Shown one piece after another: positions 1-5,678 of a stretch of 5,678 nt of DNA. Origin of the DNA: Candidatus Epulonipiscium sp. GTDB taxonomy: Bacteria > Bacillota_A > Clostridia > Lachnospirales > Cellulosilyticaceae. The stretch covers positions 1-5,678 of the forward strand of contig DUUM01000387.1 in assembly GCA_012841565.1 (NCBI GenBank), written 5' to 3'. Position numbers and translations under genes: made by a program. How positions within the stretch are numbered: position 1 is the first letter of the stretch; the number at the start of each line of letters is the position of its first letter. Below the pieces are notes generated by a model. The model ran no database searches. It saw nothing but the letters and a program-made list of their open reading frames with translations, and was not told the origin of the DNA.

Positions 1-741
1 ATTCCAAAAAATGATGTTGTATTTATGGGCGGTATTGGACAAGCTCCAAAATTAAATCAGTTTATTCCAGGCAATGGATTTAGCGGCCTCCACGGAAGAG
101 TTCTTCCTGCAGCTACAGGTATCCACGCGGCGAATCCAAATCTAAAAATTATTATTAATAGTGGAGACGGGGATTCTTACGGTGAAGGTGGTAATCATTT
201 AATTCATACCATTAGAAGAAATCCTAATATGACGCATTTTGTTCATAACAATCAAATCTATGGACTAACAACGGGCCAGCCCTCTCCTACTACAGATGTT
301 ACAGATCGTAATGGTGATATTAATCCATCTATACCTCTTAGGCCTTTAGCTCTAGCTCTTTCTGTAGGTGCCACATTTATAGCCCGCTGCTTTAGTGGTG
401 ATAGAAAGCATATGGAAGAGATTATGAAAGCTGCTATAGCTCACAAAGGGTATGCCTTAGTAGACATTCTTCAGCCATGTGTTACCTTTAATAAGGTCAA
501 TACCTATCAGTGGTATAAGCAAAGAGTTAAACCTGTTGATGATACCCATAACGTAAAAGATAAAGACGCAGCTAGAAAACTGGCAAGTACATGGGGAGAT
601 GAAATCCCTACAGGCATTTTTTATCAAGCCGAAGAACCGATGTATACCCAAAGAAGATCTGGTTTAAAAGATGGCTTAATCCCAGCTAAGCAAACAATAA
701 CAGATCAGGATAGAGAAAACAGATTAAAGTCATTTATATAA
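1..741 (+). CDS. 2-oxoacid:ferredoxin oxidoreductase, beta (thiamine diphosphate) subunit, 5'-truncated by window edge
   Basis: The frame is open from base 1 and ends at TAA 739-741, giving 246 visible codons. The first ATG at base 25 is internal, not the real start. The protein is the catalytic beta subunit that binds thiamine diphosphate and, with an alpha subunit, oxidatively decarboxylates a 2-oxoacid to an acyl-CoA while reducing ferredoxin; it acts in the cytoplasm. Counting from base 1, the diphosphate/Mg-binding motif begins as G55-D-G-D58 and closes 27 residues after D56 with N83-N84. The family signature IYGLTTGQ follows at 86-93, and NTYQWYKQRV near 165 is also typical. Family members run about 280-290 residues, so roughly 35-45 N-terminal residues are missing, including the usual CPGC-type segment. 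The alpha subunit gene should lie just to the left. Substrate (2-oxoglutarate, pyruvate or another oxoacid) cannot be decided from this fragment, so I give no symbol. Confidence 0.93.
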   Translation: MPKNDVVFMGGIGQAPKLNQFIPGNGFSGLHGRVLPAATGIHAANPNLKIIINSGDGDSYGEGGNHLIHTIRRNPNMTHFVHNNQIYGLTTGQPSPTTDVTDRNGDINPSIPLRPLALALSVGATFIARCFSGDRKHMEEIMKAAIAHKGYALVDILQPCVTFNKVNTYQWYKQRVKPVDDTHNVKDKDAARKLASTWGDEIPTGIFYQAEEPMYTQRRSGLKDGLIPAKQTITDQDRENRLKSFI

Positions 742-762
742 TTGAATCTTGCCATACAACTA

Positions 763-847
763 AAAATAAGGCTTATATATACCCAGCGAAGCCACCTTTG
801 CGCTCTTTGCAAGAGTGGCGGAGTCGGGTATATATAAGCCTTATTTT
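763..847. terminator. Large palindrome, probable bidirectional terminator between convergent genes
   Basis: Bases 763-784 and 826-847 are perfect 22-nt inverted repeats beginning AAAATAAGGC and ending GCCTTATTTT, separated by 41 nt. The centre can fold further: GCCAC 791-795 pairs with GTGGC 815-819, and CTTTGC/GCAAG pairs inside that with one bulge. The outer ends supply an A/T-rich tract on each strand (TTATTTT on plus, CTTATTTTTAG on minus). The element starts 22 nt after the oxidoreductase stop and lies 34 nt past the DUF3999 stop, so it is well placed to end both transcripts. The T tracts are interrupted and the outer 22-bp stem is mostly A/T, so this is not a textbook intrinsic terminator. 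It could also be a dispersed palindromic repeat (see findings). Confidence 0.7.
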
Positions 848-881
848 GGCCATTGCAAATCTCAATTTAATTTCTAACCTA

Positions 882-2144
882 CTATTTAGGAGCCTTACGA
901 AAAATTAACACAACTAATAAAACAGAAATAACCCCTATGCAAATATTGAGAATCCAGGTGAAATCAAAGCTTTTTTCCTGAGGTATTTCTTCAATATCCC
1001 TTTTCTCCAATTCAGATAAAATAGCGGTTTCTTGTTTTGCCTTTTCCATTTCTGCGCTATAGATACCTATATCATAGTGAGGTTTCTTAGCCTCCTGATT
1101 ACCAAAAAGAAGCTGAAGACTTGCCATATCATTTGTTTTAAATACTACTTTATCTATATAGTAACTAATCTCTAGTGCTTCAATATTAATAGGCTGATCA
1201 TCCCTGTCATCGATCATAATTTGCAAATACTCCGAGGCAAGAAATCCATCTGCTGCTTCCTCCGCTGAAATAGTGGTATTGTGGACTTGAAATTCCTCCT
1301 GATTAAAACTATAAATTGATCCCGTTGTCACATGTTCTAAATTATTTTCTTCTTCACTCGTTTGATAAAGTTGATAATCCCTATTAAATTCACCATTTGC
1401 TTTTATCAAGATAGCATTAATTTTAAGCCTGTCTTTATTGTGTATCTTTACAACAGTTTCTTTTGCTTCCTTATTTATTTCTACTTTGTAATCCATTGCC
1501 TTAGATTTTTTGTATCCCTCATAAACAGATTCCCAATAATCATAGACAAGACTTAAATCACCTATTGAAACCCCTGTAATATCATTCAAGGAAATGATGC
1601 GGTAATAAAGGTATTTGTAACTATTCCCTAGTGATATTTGGGTCTTTTCTTGGCCGTTAATACGATAAATTATATCTGTTTTAATATTTTCCCAATCCCT
1701 ATTATTATAACTACCTAGTATTTTTATTTCCTTATAAAAATTATCTTTAGGCATCTCAAATATAAGTGTGTTACCTATAATATCTTTATTTTTTTCTAAA
1801 ATGTTCATTTTAAAATCAGTGTAATGGTCATTTTCTTTTGTATAAGAAATCACCTCTTCACTAGTGTATAACATCTGCTCTTCCCTATTTGTACTTGTAA
1901 AACCATTGTAAATATAATAAGGAGTAAATTCCCCTTTTTCATTTACAAGCCTTATATCCGATAAATCTTGATTTGCATAGCGATAGATATCCTCATCTAA
2001 ATAAATAGCCTTTAGCTCCTCTTCATTTCCATAAGTAACTTTTTTAGAATACTGCCATCTATCTTGCCCTTCTGCAAAAATTAAAATAGTTGAACAAAGA
2101 ATACATATCACTATTAAAGTAAGTTTACTGAGAAATATCCGCAT
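882..2144 (-). CDS. DUF3999 family protein, secreted and C-terminally membrane-anchored
   Basis: This 420-residue protein has no known biochemical function. Residues 1-24 form a signal peptide (K7, hydrophobic core 8-23, likely cleavage after A24). The mature N-terminus carries the family block 'Y-ANQDLSDIRLVNEKGE-TPY' at 54-76. A beta-rich module follows at about 125-203, with GSYNNRDW 144-151 and YLYYRI 178-183, resembling galactose-binding/discoidin-like folds. A second one spans about 240-330 and ends in IDDRDDQPI 311-319. The family C-terminal block VVF 333-335, LLFGN 345-349 and A--P-YD 352-358 leads to a charged linker, then a single membrane helix 396-415 and the basic tail RKAPK. The body should therefore lie outside the membrane. 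The ATG at 2144 is preceded by AAGGGGTGG (2151-2159), inside the upstream DUF2339 gene, which it overlaps by 20 nt; coupled translation is likely. The family call rests on remembered motif patterns and the DUF2339 partner. Confidence 0.83.
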   Translation of the reverse strand: MRIFLSKLTLIVICILCSTILIFAEGQDRWQYSKKVTYGNEEELKAIYLDEDIYRYANQDLSDIRLVNEKGEFTPYYIYNGFTSTNREEQMLYTSEEVISYTKENDHYTDFKMNILEKNKDIIGNTLIFEMPKDNFYKEIKILGSYNNRDWENIKTDIIYRINGQEKTQISLGNSYKYLYYRIISLNDITGVSIGDLSLVYDYWESVYEGYKKSKAMDYKVEINKEAKETVVKIHNKDRLKINAILIKANGEFNRDYQLYQTSEEENNLEHVTTGSIYSFNQEEFQVHNTTISAEEAADGFLASEYLQIMIDDRDDQPINIEALEISYYIDKVVFKTNDMASLQLLFGNQEAKKPHYDIGIYSAEMEKAKQETAILSELEKRDIEEIPQEKSFDFTWILNICIGVISVLLVVLIFRKAPK

Positions 2145-4644
2145 GATTATCCACCCCTTGAAAATCAGACTTTAACTTTTGATAGATGAAAGAAATACCA
2201 AGCAGCACCAATCCAAAGCAAAAATATCCAATAATTTTTCCTAATCCAGATAAATTAATTAGGTCAAATATAAATAGCTTAGCTGTTGAAAAAATAGATA
2301 AGCCAAGTCCAAATCTTCTAATTAATACATAGTTTTTCTTAAAGCCAAAAACAATACATATAAATGACGAGACAACAAATATAATACTAATCAAAAGACT
2401 TATATTTTCTAAGCTTAGCTGAATAGTTAAAAATACTGATGTCACCCCTAATAAATATATGGCTATTATTAATGGATAAAACTCAATATTCATTTTTTGT
2501 TTCTTAACAAAATATAAGATCATATCCTTTATGCTTATAAATACCCAAACATTATATATAATTAACACCCCTATACCAATCCAACGTGCTAGAGGGTTAG
2601 ATGTGCTTTCTATGCTGTTAAAATTCATCTGAATACATAATAGGTTAGATATAATAAGTAAGCCCACTGAAATACCCCTTACTACTTTATCCCTTATAGC
2701 CTCTATCTTCAAAAGACTATAAGCAAAAAGGATTGTGATAATGGCCATGATGATCACCTTATAAAAATAAATATAACTACTAGGCAGCTTTGTAGCAAGA
2801 TAGAGATCATATCCTCTTCCAAAGATTCTAAGCAAATAAATCCAGCTATTTATAATGATAAAATACTTAAAACCATTTAATAATTCTATTTTAGATGTGT
2901 TTTTTATCAACTGATTATTATTAGACTCAGGAATATATAAGGTAAACGCATAGATTAATCCTAGAGTTATGGAAGTATACCTAATAGCAAACATATCCAT
3001 ATCCCATCCCCCAAAAAAGTCCACCATAAAAAACTTGTAGGCACAAAGACCAAGAATAACCCAGCCACCCAGTTCAATCTTTTCCACATTTCGTTTTTTT
3101 GCAAATACTAATATTAAAATAGCTTCTACAAGCCATCCCATGGTCATCCACTGAATACCAAACTGAAATGGTATCATTAAGATGCTAAAAGTTAGCGCCG
3201 TTATACTAAATAAGGCATGAACATGTTTTTCTTGCGAAAAGCGGTTATGGATTATTCTGCTTAAAGCAAAATATCCTACTGCATAAATAAGTGCTAAAAA
3301 TCCCATATATTTATTAAGGTCAGCTAGGTCAAATAAGCTATAAACTAGCAGGCAATTAACAGTTGTATTAATTCCCAGTAATATTAAATCTGATACCCTA
3401 AGCTTGATATTTTTTCTAATAGGATATGCTAATGTAATACCTAGGTACAAAACAAATGTTAATAGGGCATAAATAATTGAAATAATTTCATTATCTGCTA
3501 CAAAAACCAAACCAATTAAACACGGGATATTTAATATAAAACTTAAATAATTCATATAAATCCATCTTCTATCAAACGCCATAACTAATACTAAAATATT
3601 AAGGATCATCAAATATCCCATGGCAACATATGCCCCCGGACCCTCTAGCCCAATCATGAATGCGAAGCTAAAAAAGGGAAGGTATCCGCCAAATAAAGAA
3701 ATCCCTGCAATAGTCCTAGAATTATATCTTCTAGATAAGGCAATTGCTCCTAAAGTAATTAAAACTGAAAAAATCATACTAACTGGTAAAGTTAAAATCT
3801 CCAAAAAGAAATAGCTACTAAAAACAGTCAAATATAAAGCACCTATTCCCCCACCGCATAATCCTAAAGCAAACAAGTTTTTCCCTTTCCTATTAAACCA
3901 TTCTCCAGCTGCCAGTATTAGCCCTCCTAGCAAAAATCCAGCAATCCCTTTCATATAATTATTTAACCACTCTGAATAGGTATACTTCATAGCCGTAGCA
4001 ACCCCAAATAATAATAAGATGATACCAATTTTATTAATCCAGTCAAGGCCAATTTTAACTTCTAAGTTGTTTTGTTTTTGTTTTTTAGCAAGAATATCCC
4101 CACTGATATTTTCTTGAAGTGAATCATATTCCATCTTTACCTCATGGATTGATTTTGTATAATCTTCCTTAATTTGTTCCTTTTGAACCCTTATTTTTTC
4201 ATCAAGATCTCTTTGAATTTTATCAATTGCCCAATGAAATTCTTCATTCTTTTCTTGAAGTTCATCTGCTGCAAGTTGATTTATTCTTCGAACTTTATTT
4301 CTTGCTGCATTTTCTAACAAATCAAGCCGATTAATGGCCCCTTGTTTTTCATTTTGAAAATATAGTTCAATCTTTTTCTTTGAGGCATTAAGAATCACAT
4401 TCCGCTCATTAAAAATCTGCTCTTTTAATGAAATTTTAATATTCATGTTTTCTTGATTTAATTTACCAATTTCTTTTTCTGCCTTTTGTAATTCTTTTTT
4501 AAGCAAATCAATTTCTTTTTTTATTCTAATATTTTCATTAATCGAATCATTTGAGTTGATTTCTTTAAATACTTCCTCATATTCTTTTAAAATACCCTTT
4601 TGGTTTTTTAATAATAATTGAATCCTATCCCCCAATTGCATCAT
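2125..4644 (-). CDS. DUF2339 family polytopic membrane protein with long N-terminal coiled coil
   Basis: About 839 residues; function unknown. The first 195 or so are soluble, rich in K, E, Q and N, and show heptad-like stretches from about residue 35 to 190, so a long coiled coil, probably cytoplasmic (no signal peptide). The membrane part opens with the family hallmark LDWINKIGIILLLFGVA near 200, followed by AGFLLGGLILAAGEW, a glycine-rich LGLCGGGIGALYLTVF helix and RYNSRTIAGISLFGGY, all in the order expected for DUF2339. By eye I count about 22 hydrophobic segments up to the C-terminus, where the conserved FGLGL----AKLFIFDL block is followed by a last helix. Start choice: a GTG at 4650 extends the frame by two codons but sits only 2 nt from AGGAG (4653-4657), whereas the ATG at 4644 has 8-nt spacing, so I chose 4644; ATG 4641 is also possible. 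It is first in the operon with the DUF3999 gene and has its own extended -10 promoter upstream. Confidence 0.9.
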   Translation of the reverse strand: MMQLGDRIQLLLKNQKGILKEYEEVFKEINSNDSINENIRIKKEIDLLKKELQKAEKEIGKLNQENMNIKISLKEQIFNERNVILNASKKKIELYFQNEKQGAINRLDLLENAARNKVRRINQLAADELQEKNEEFHWAIDKIQRDLDEKIRVQKEQIKEDYTKSIHEVKMEYDSLQENISGDILAKKQKQNNLEVKIGLDWINKIGIILLLFGVATAMKYTYSEWLNNYMKGIAGFLLGGLILAAGEWFNRKGKNLFALGLCGGGIGALYLTVFSSYFFLEILTLPVSMIFSVLITLGAIALSRRYNSRTIAGISLFGGYLPFFSFAFMIGLEGPGAYVAMGYLMILNILVLVMAFDRRWIYMNYLSFILNIPCLIGLVFVADNEIISIIYALLTFVLYLGITLAYPIRKNIKLRVSDLILLGINTTVNCLLVYSLFDLADLNKYMGFLALIYAVGYFALSRIIHNRFSQEKHVHALFSITALTFSILMIPFQFGIQWMTMGWLVEAILILVFAKKRNVEKIELGGWVILGLCAYKFFMVDFFGGWDMDMFAIRYTSITLGLIYAFTLYIPESNNNQLIKNTSKIELLNGFKYFIIINSWIYLLRIFGRGYDLYLATKLPSSYIYFYKVIIMAIITILFAYSLLKIEAIRDKVVRGISVGLLIISNLLCIQMNFNSIESTSNPLARWIGIGVLIIYNVWVFISIKDMILYFVKKQKMNIEFYPLIIAIYLLGVTSVFLTIQLSLENISLLISIIFVVSSFICIVFGFKKNYVLIRRFGLGLSIFSTAKLFIFDLINLSGLGKIIGYFCFGLVLLGISFIYQKLKSDFQGVDNHADISQ
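2151..2159 (-). promoter_or_regulatory. Ribosome binding site of the DUF3999 gene, inside the DUF2339 gene
   Basis: On the minus strand AAGGGGTGG lies 6 nt before the ATG at 2144, with its GGGG core 9 nt away. It is read as part of the last codons of DUF2339, which terminates at TAA 2127-2125, 20 nt after the downstream start. This position means that ribosomes translating DUF2339 pass over the site, so expression of the two proteins is probably linked. Confidence 0.65.
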
Positions 4645-4652
4645 TATCACCT

Positions 4653-4657
4653 CTCCT
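4653..4657 (-). promoter_or_regulatory. Ribosome binding site that decides the DUF2339 start
   Basis: The minus strand reads AAAAAGGAGAGGTGATAATGATG. AGGAG (4657-4653) is 8 nt from ATG 4644 and 11 nt from ATG 4641, but only 2 nt from GTG 4650. The overlapping GAGGTGAT also matches the 16S anti-Shine-Dalgarno tail, so the GTG is most likely part of the binding site and not the initiation codon. Confidence 0.7.
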
Positions 4658-4677
4658 TTTTATTCATAATCCAATAC

Positions 4678-4706
4678 ATTATACCATAATATACCACCCA
4701 TTTCCA
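4678..4706 (-). promoter_or_regulatory. Sigma-A type promoter with extended -10, driving DUF2339-DUF3999
   Basis: On the minus strand a perfect TATAAT (4683-4678) is preceded by TGG (4686-4684), which makes an extended -10 element. Seventeen nt upstream of it is TGGAAA (4706-4701), a 4-of-6 match to TTGACA. Transcription would start near 4671, leaving a short leader of about 27 nt before ATG 4644. The box, spacing and position agree, but the region is A/T-rich, so chance matches are possible. Confidence 0.55.
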
Positions 4707-4746
4707 TTTATTAATTTATACTCTAATTCTTATTTCTTTTTATAAT

Positions 4747-4767
4747 GCCTATTGATACAAAATAGGC
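4747..4767. promoter_or_regulatory. Perfect 7-bp inverted repeat, candidate operator
   Basis: GCCTATT (4747-4753) and AATAGGC (4761-4767) are perfect inverted repeats with a 7-nt spacer, so a 21-nt dyad. It overlaps the TTGATA that I propose as the -35 of the DUF4317 gene. A third copy, GCCTATT at 4800-4806, lies between that gene's ribosome binding site and start codon. The dyad size fits a dimeric DNA-binding regulator, but no regulator gene is in the window to pair with it. Confidence 0.4.
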
Positions 4768-4780
4768 TATACTTGATAGT
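4752..4780 (+). promoter_or_regulatory. Weak candidate promoter of the DUF4317 gene
   Basis: TTGATA (4752-4757, 5 of 6 to TTGACA) is followed after 17 nt by GATAGT (4775-4780, 4 of 6 to TATAAT). Transcription would begin near 4787, about 20 nt before the ATG and just upstream of AGGAGG. Other -10-like strings nearby (TATAAT 4741, TATACT 4768) lack a properly spaced -35, so this is the best arrangement I find rather than a clear one. Confidence 0.3.
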
Positions 4781-4794
4781 GGTAATATTTTATT

Positions 4795-4800
4795 AGGAGG
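4795..4800 (+). promoter_or_regulatory. Consensus ribosome binding site of the DUF4317 gene
   Basis: A perfect AGGAGG sits 7 nt before ATG 4808. This fixes the start of the DUF4317 gene and suggests efficient translation. Its last base begins the third GCCTATT heptamer (4800-4806), so pairing of AATAGGC 4761-4767 with this heptamer could affect access to the site if the transcript starts far enough upstream. Confidence 0.8.
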
Positions 4801-4807
4801 CCTATTA

Positions 4808-5678
4808 ATGCAAAGAAAAGATATGCTTGAATTAAAAAAACGTTTTAAAAAAGATCATTGCACTTTCACTAACATATGTGGCTGCTATGTCAATGATGAA
4901 AAACACATTGTTTCAAAGTTTAGTGAGTTTTTTTTAAGCTTAGAAGAAGATGAACTTTTTAAGTACCTTGAAATTGCTAAAAAAGTCCTCTCTGGAACGA
5001 TTGGGAATAATATTTTAAAACTCAACTTTCCCCTAGATGAAGACTTTACCAATGAGAGACAAACTTCCCTTATGCAGCTTAAAAAAAGCCGCTTAAAGGA
5101 TCCTGCCATGCTTGATGCCTTTTATGACCTAGTCATTGAGCATTATGAGGTAGAGGGTAACTTTTTAATCCTTCTTTTTCATGATGCTTATGATGTGATG
5201 AAAAAAACGACTGACAATCAAAAGCTAGATGAATCTGAAGAAGTATATGAATATATATTATGTGCCATTTGCCCTGTTCCCCTTTCAGATCCTGGCCTTA
5301 CCTATGTTGAGCAGGAAGATAAAATAAAGTCCCGCATTAGAGAATGGGTAGTTGCCCCGCCTCTTAATGGCTTTGTATTCCCTGCTTTTGTTGATCGCAG
5401 CGCCGACGTTAATGCGCTTATCTATTATGCAAAAAAACCTAAAGAGCCCCACCCTGAACTCATGGGAAATATACTAGGTTGTCATGCAAAACAAACGGCT
5501 ACTTTGCAAAAAGAGATGTTCCAATCCGTTATTAAAGATTCCCTTGATATAGAAGAAGAGCAAGCAGATATGATTTTTATGGATGTGCAAGAAAATTTAA
5601 ATGTGATGATAGATGAGTATAATGCCTTATATGATGACACCGACCATGACCCTATCACTTTATCAAAAAATCATATTC
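4808..5678 (+). CDS. DUF4317 family protein, 3'-truncated by window edge
   Basis: The frame runs from ATG 4808 to the right edge with no stop, giving 290 complete codons; family members are, from memory, nearer 370-430 residues, so the C-terminus is missing. I recognise the family from its N-terminus (KKRFKKDHCTFTNICGCYV at 10-28, with C18, C24 and C26), LSGTIGNNIL near 62-71, the block FLILLFHDAYDVM, KLDESEEVYEYILCAICPV around 140-160, REWVVAPP-NGFVFPAF-DRSADV near 178-200, and KEPHPELM after it. There is no signal peptide or membrane helix, so it should be cytoplasmic. The C-terminal visible part is acidic. The family has no assigned function that I know of. Cysteines clustered at 18-26 and a CAIC pair could suggest metal or redox chemistry, but that is speculation. 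The gene is divergent from the DUF2339 operon and shares only the intergenic region with it. Confidence 0.85.
   Translation, partial: MQRKDMLELKKRFKKDHCTFTNICGCYVNDEKHIVSKFSEFFLSLEEDELFKYLEIAKKVLSGTIGNNILKLNFPLDEDFTNERQTSLMQLKKSRLKDPAMLDAFYDLVIEHYEVEGNFLILLFHDAYDVMKKTTDNQKLDESEEVYEYILCAICPVPLSDPGLTYVEQEDKIKSRIREWVVAPPLNGFVFPAFVDRSADVNALIYYAKKPKEPHPELMGNILGCHAKQTATLQKEMFQSVIKDSLDIEEEQADMIFMDVQENLNVMIDEYNALYDDTDHDPITLSKNHI

Noticed and set aside
457..651. 64-codon minus-strand ORF opposite the oxidoreductase gene
   Set aside because: It lies wholly inside a strongly conserved coding region on the other strand, has no convincing ribosome binding site and its product resembles no family I know.
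763..847. Palindrome as an insertion sequence end or CRISPR repeat
   Set aside because: There is only one copy here, no transposase, no clear target-site duplication and no regularly spaced array.
1362..1556. 64-codon plus-strand ORF inside the DUF3999 gene
   Set aside because: It is a hydrophobic shadow of the A/T-rich coding sequence on the opposite strand; nothing supports independent expression.
3620..3814. 64-codon plus-strand ORF inside the DUF2339 gene
   Set aside because: It is antisense to conserved membrane helices of DUF2339, has no ribosome binding site and has low-complexity lysine-rich content.
4647..4667. Six-codon mini-ORF (ATG at 4667, product MNKKER, stop TGA 4649-4647) just before DUF2339, possible leader peptide
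   Set aside because: Its stop overlaps the DUF2339 ribosome binding site, which could imply coupling, but it has no binding site of its own in a roughly 27-nt leader and no attenuator hairpin follows, so chance is the simpler explanation.
4645..4807. Riboswitch or T-box in the divergent intergenic region
   Set aside because: At 163 bases shared by two promoters, the leaders on either side are too short for a known riboswitch fold, and I see no T-box sequence or terminator hairpin followed by a T tract.
4885..5109. 74-codon minus-strand ORF opposite the DUF4317 gene
   Set aside because: The opposite strand encodes a recognisable family from its own AGGAGG and ATG, and the serine/lysine-rich product here is typical of a reverse-strand artefact.

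Overview
The window comes from a low-GC Gram-positive bacterium, most likely an anaerobic clostridium of the Alkaliphilus/Natronincola kind. This placement rests on A/T-rich codon use, strong AGGAGG-type ribosome binding sites, a 2-oxoacid:ferredoxin oxidoreductase (an anaerobe enzyme) and a DUF4317 protein, a family I know mainly from clostridia. The genus is inference only.

Layout: (1) Bases 1-741 (+) hold the C-terminal four-fifths or more of a thiamine-diphosphate-binding beta subunit of a 2-oxoacid:ferredoxin oxidoreductase, cut by the left edge. (2) Bases 742-881 are a short convergent intergenic stretch dominated by one large palindrome. Its perfect 22-bp arms flank a GC-richer 41-nt centre that can fold further. 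It probably ends transcription from both sides, and it may belong to a dispersed repeat family. (3) Bases 4644-882 (-) are a two-gene operon: a polytopic membrane protein of the DUF2339 family with an unusually long N-terminal coiled coil, followed with a 20-nt overlap by a secreted, C-terminally anchored protein of the DUF3999 family. (4) Bases 4645-4807 are a divergent promoter region. The minus strand has a good extended -10 promoter. The plus side has three copies of a GCCTATT/AATAGGC heptamer, two forming a perfect inverted repeat at the putative -35 and the third overlapping the start region of the next gene. (5) From 4808 to the right edge (+) is the first 290 codons of a DUF4317 protein, with no stop inside the window.

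How the genes work together: the overlap of the DUF2339 and DUF3999 genes, with the second ribosome binding site inside the first gene, points to coupled translation of a membrane pair, with the many-helix protein in the membrane and its partner outside the cell. Neither family has an established biochemical function that I know of, so this pair is the best candidate here for an undescribed system. The oxidoreductase and DUF4317 genes look like unrelated neighbours. I see no tRNA, rRNA, CRISPR array, insertion sequence or phage gene.
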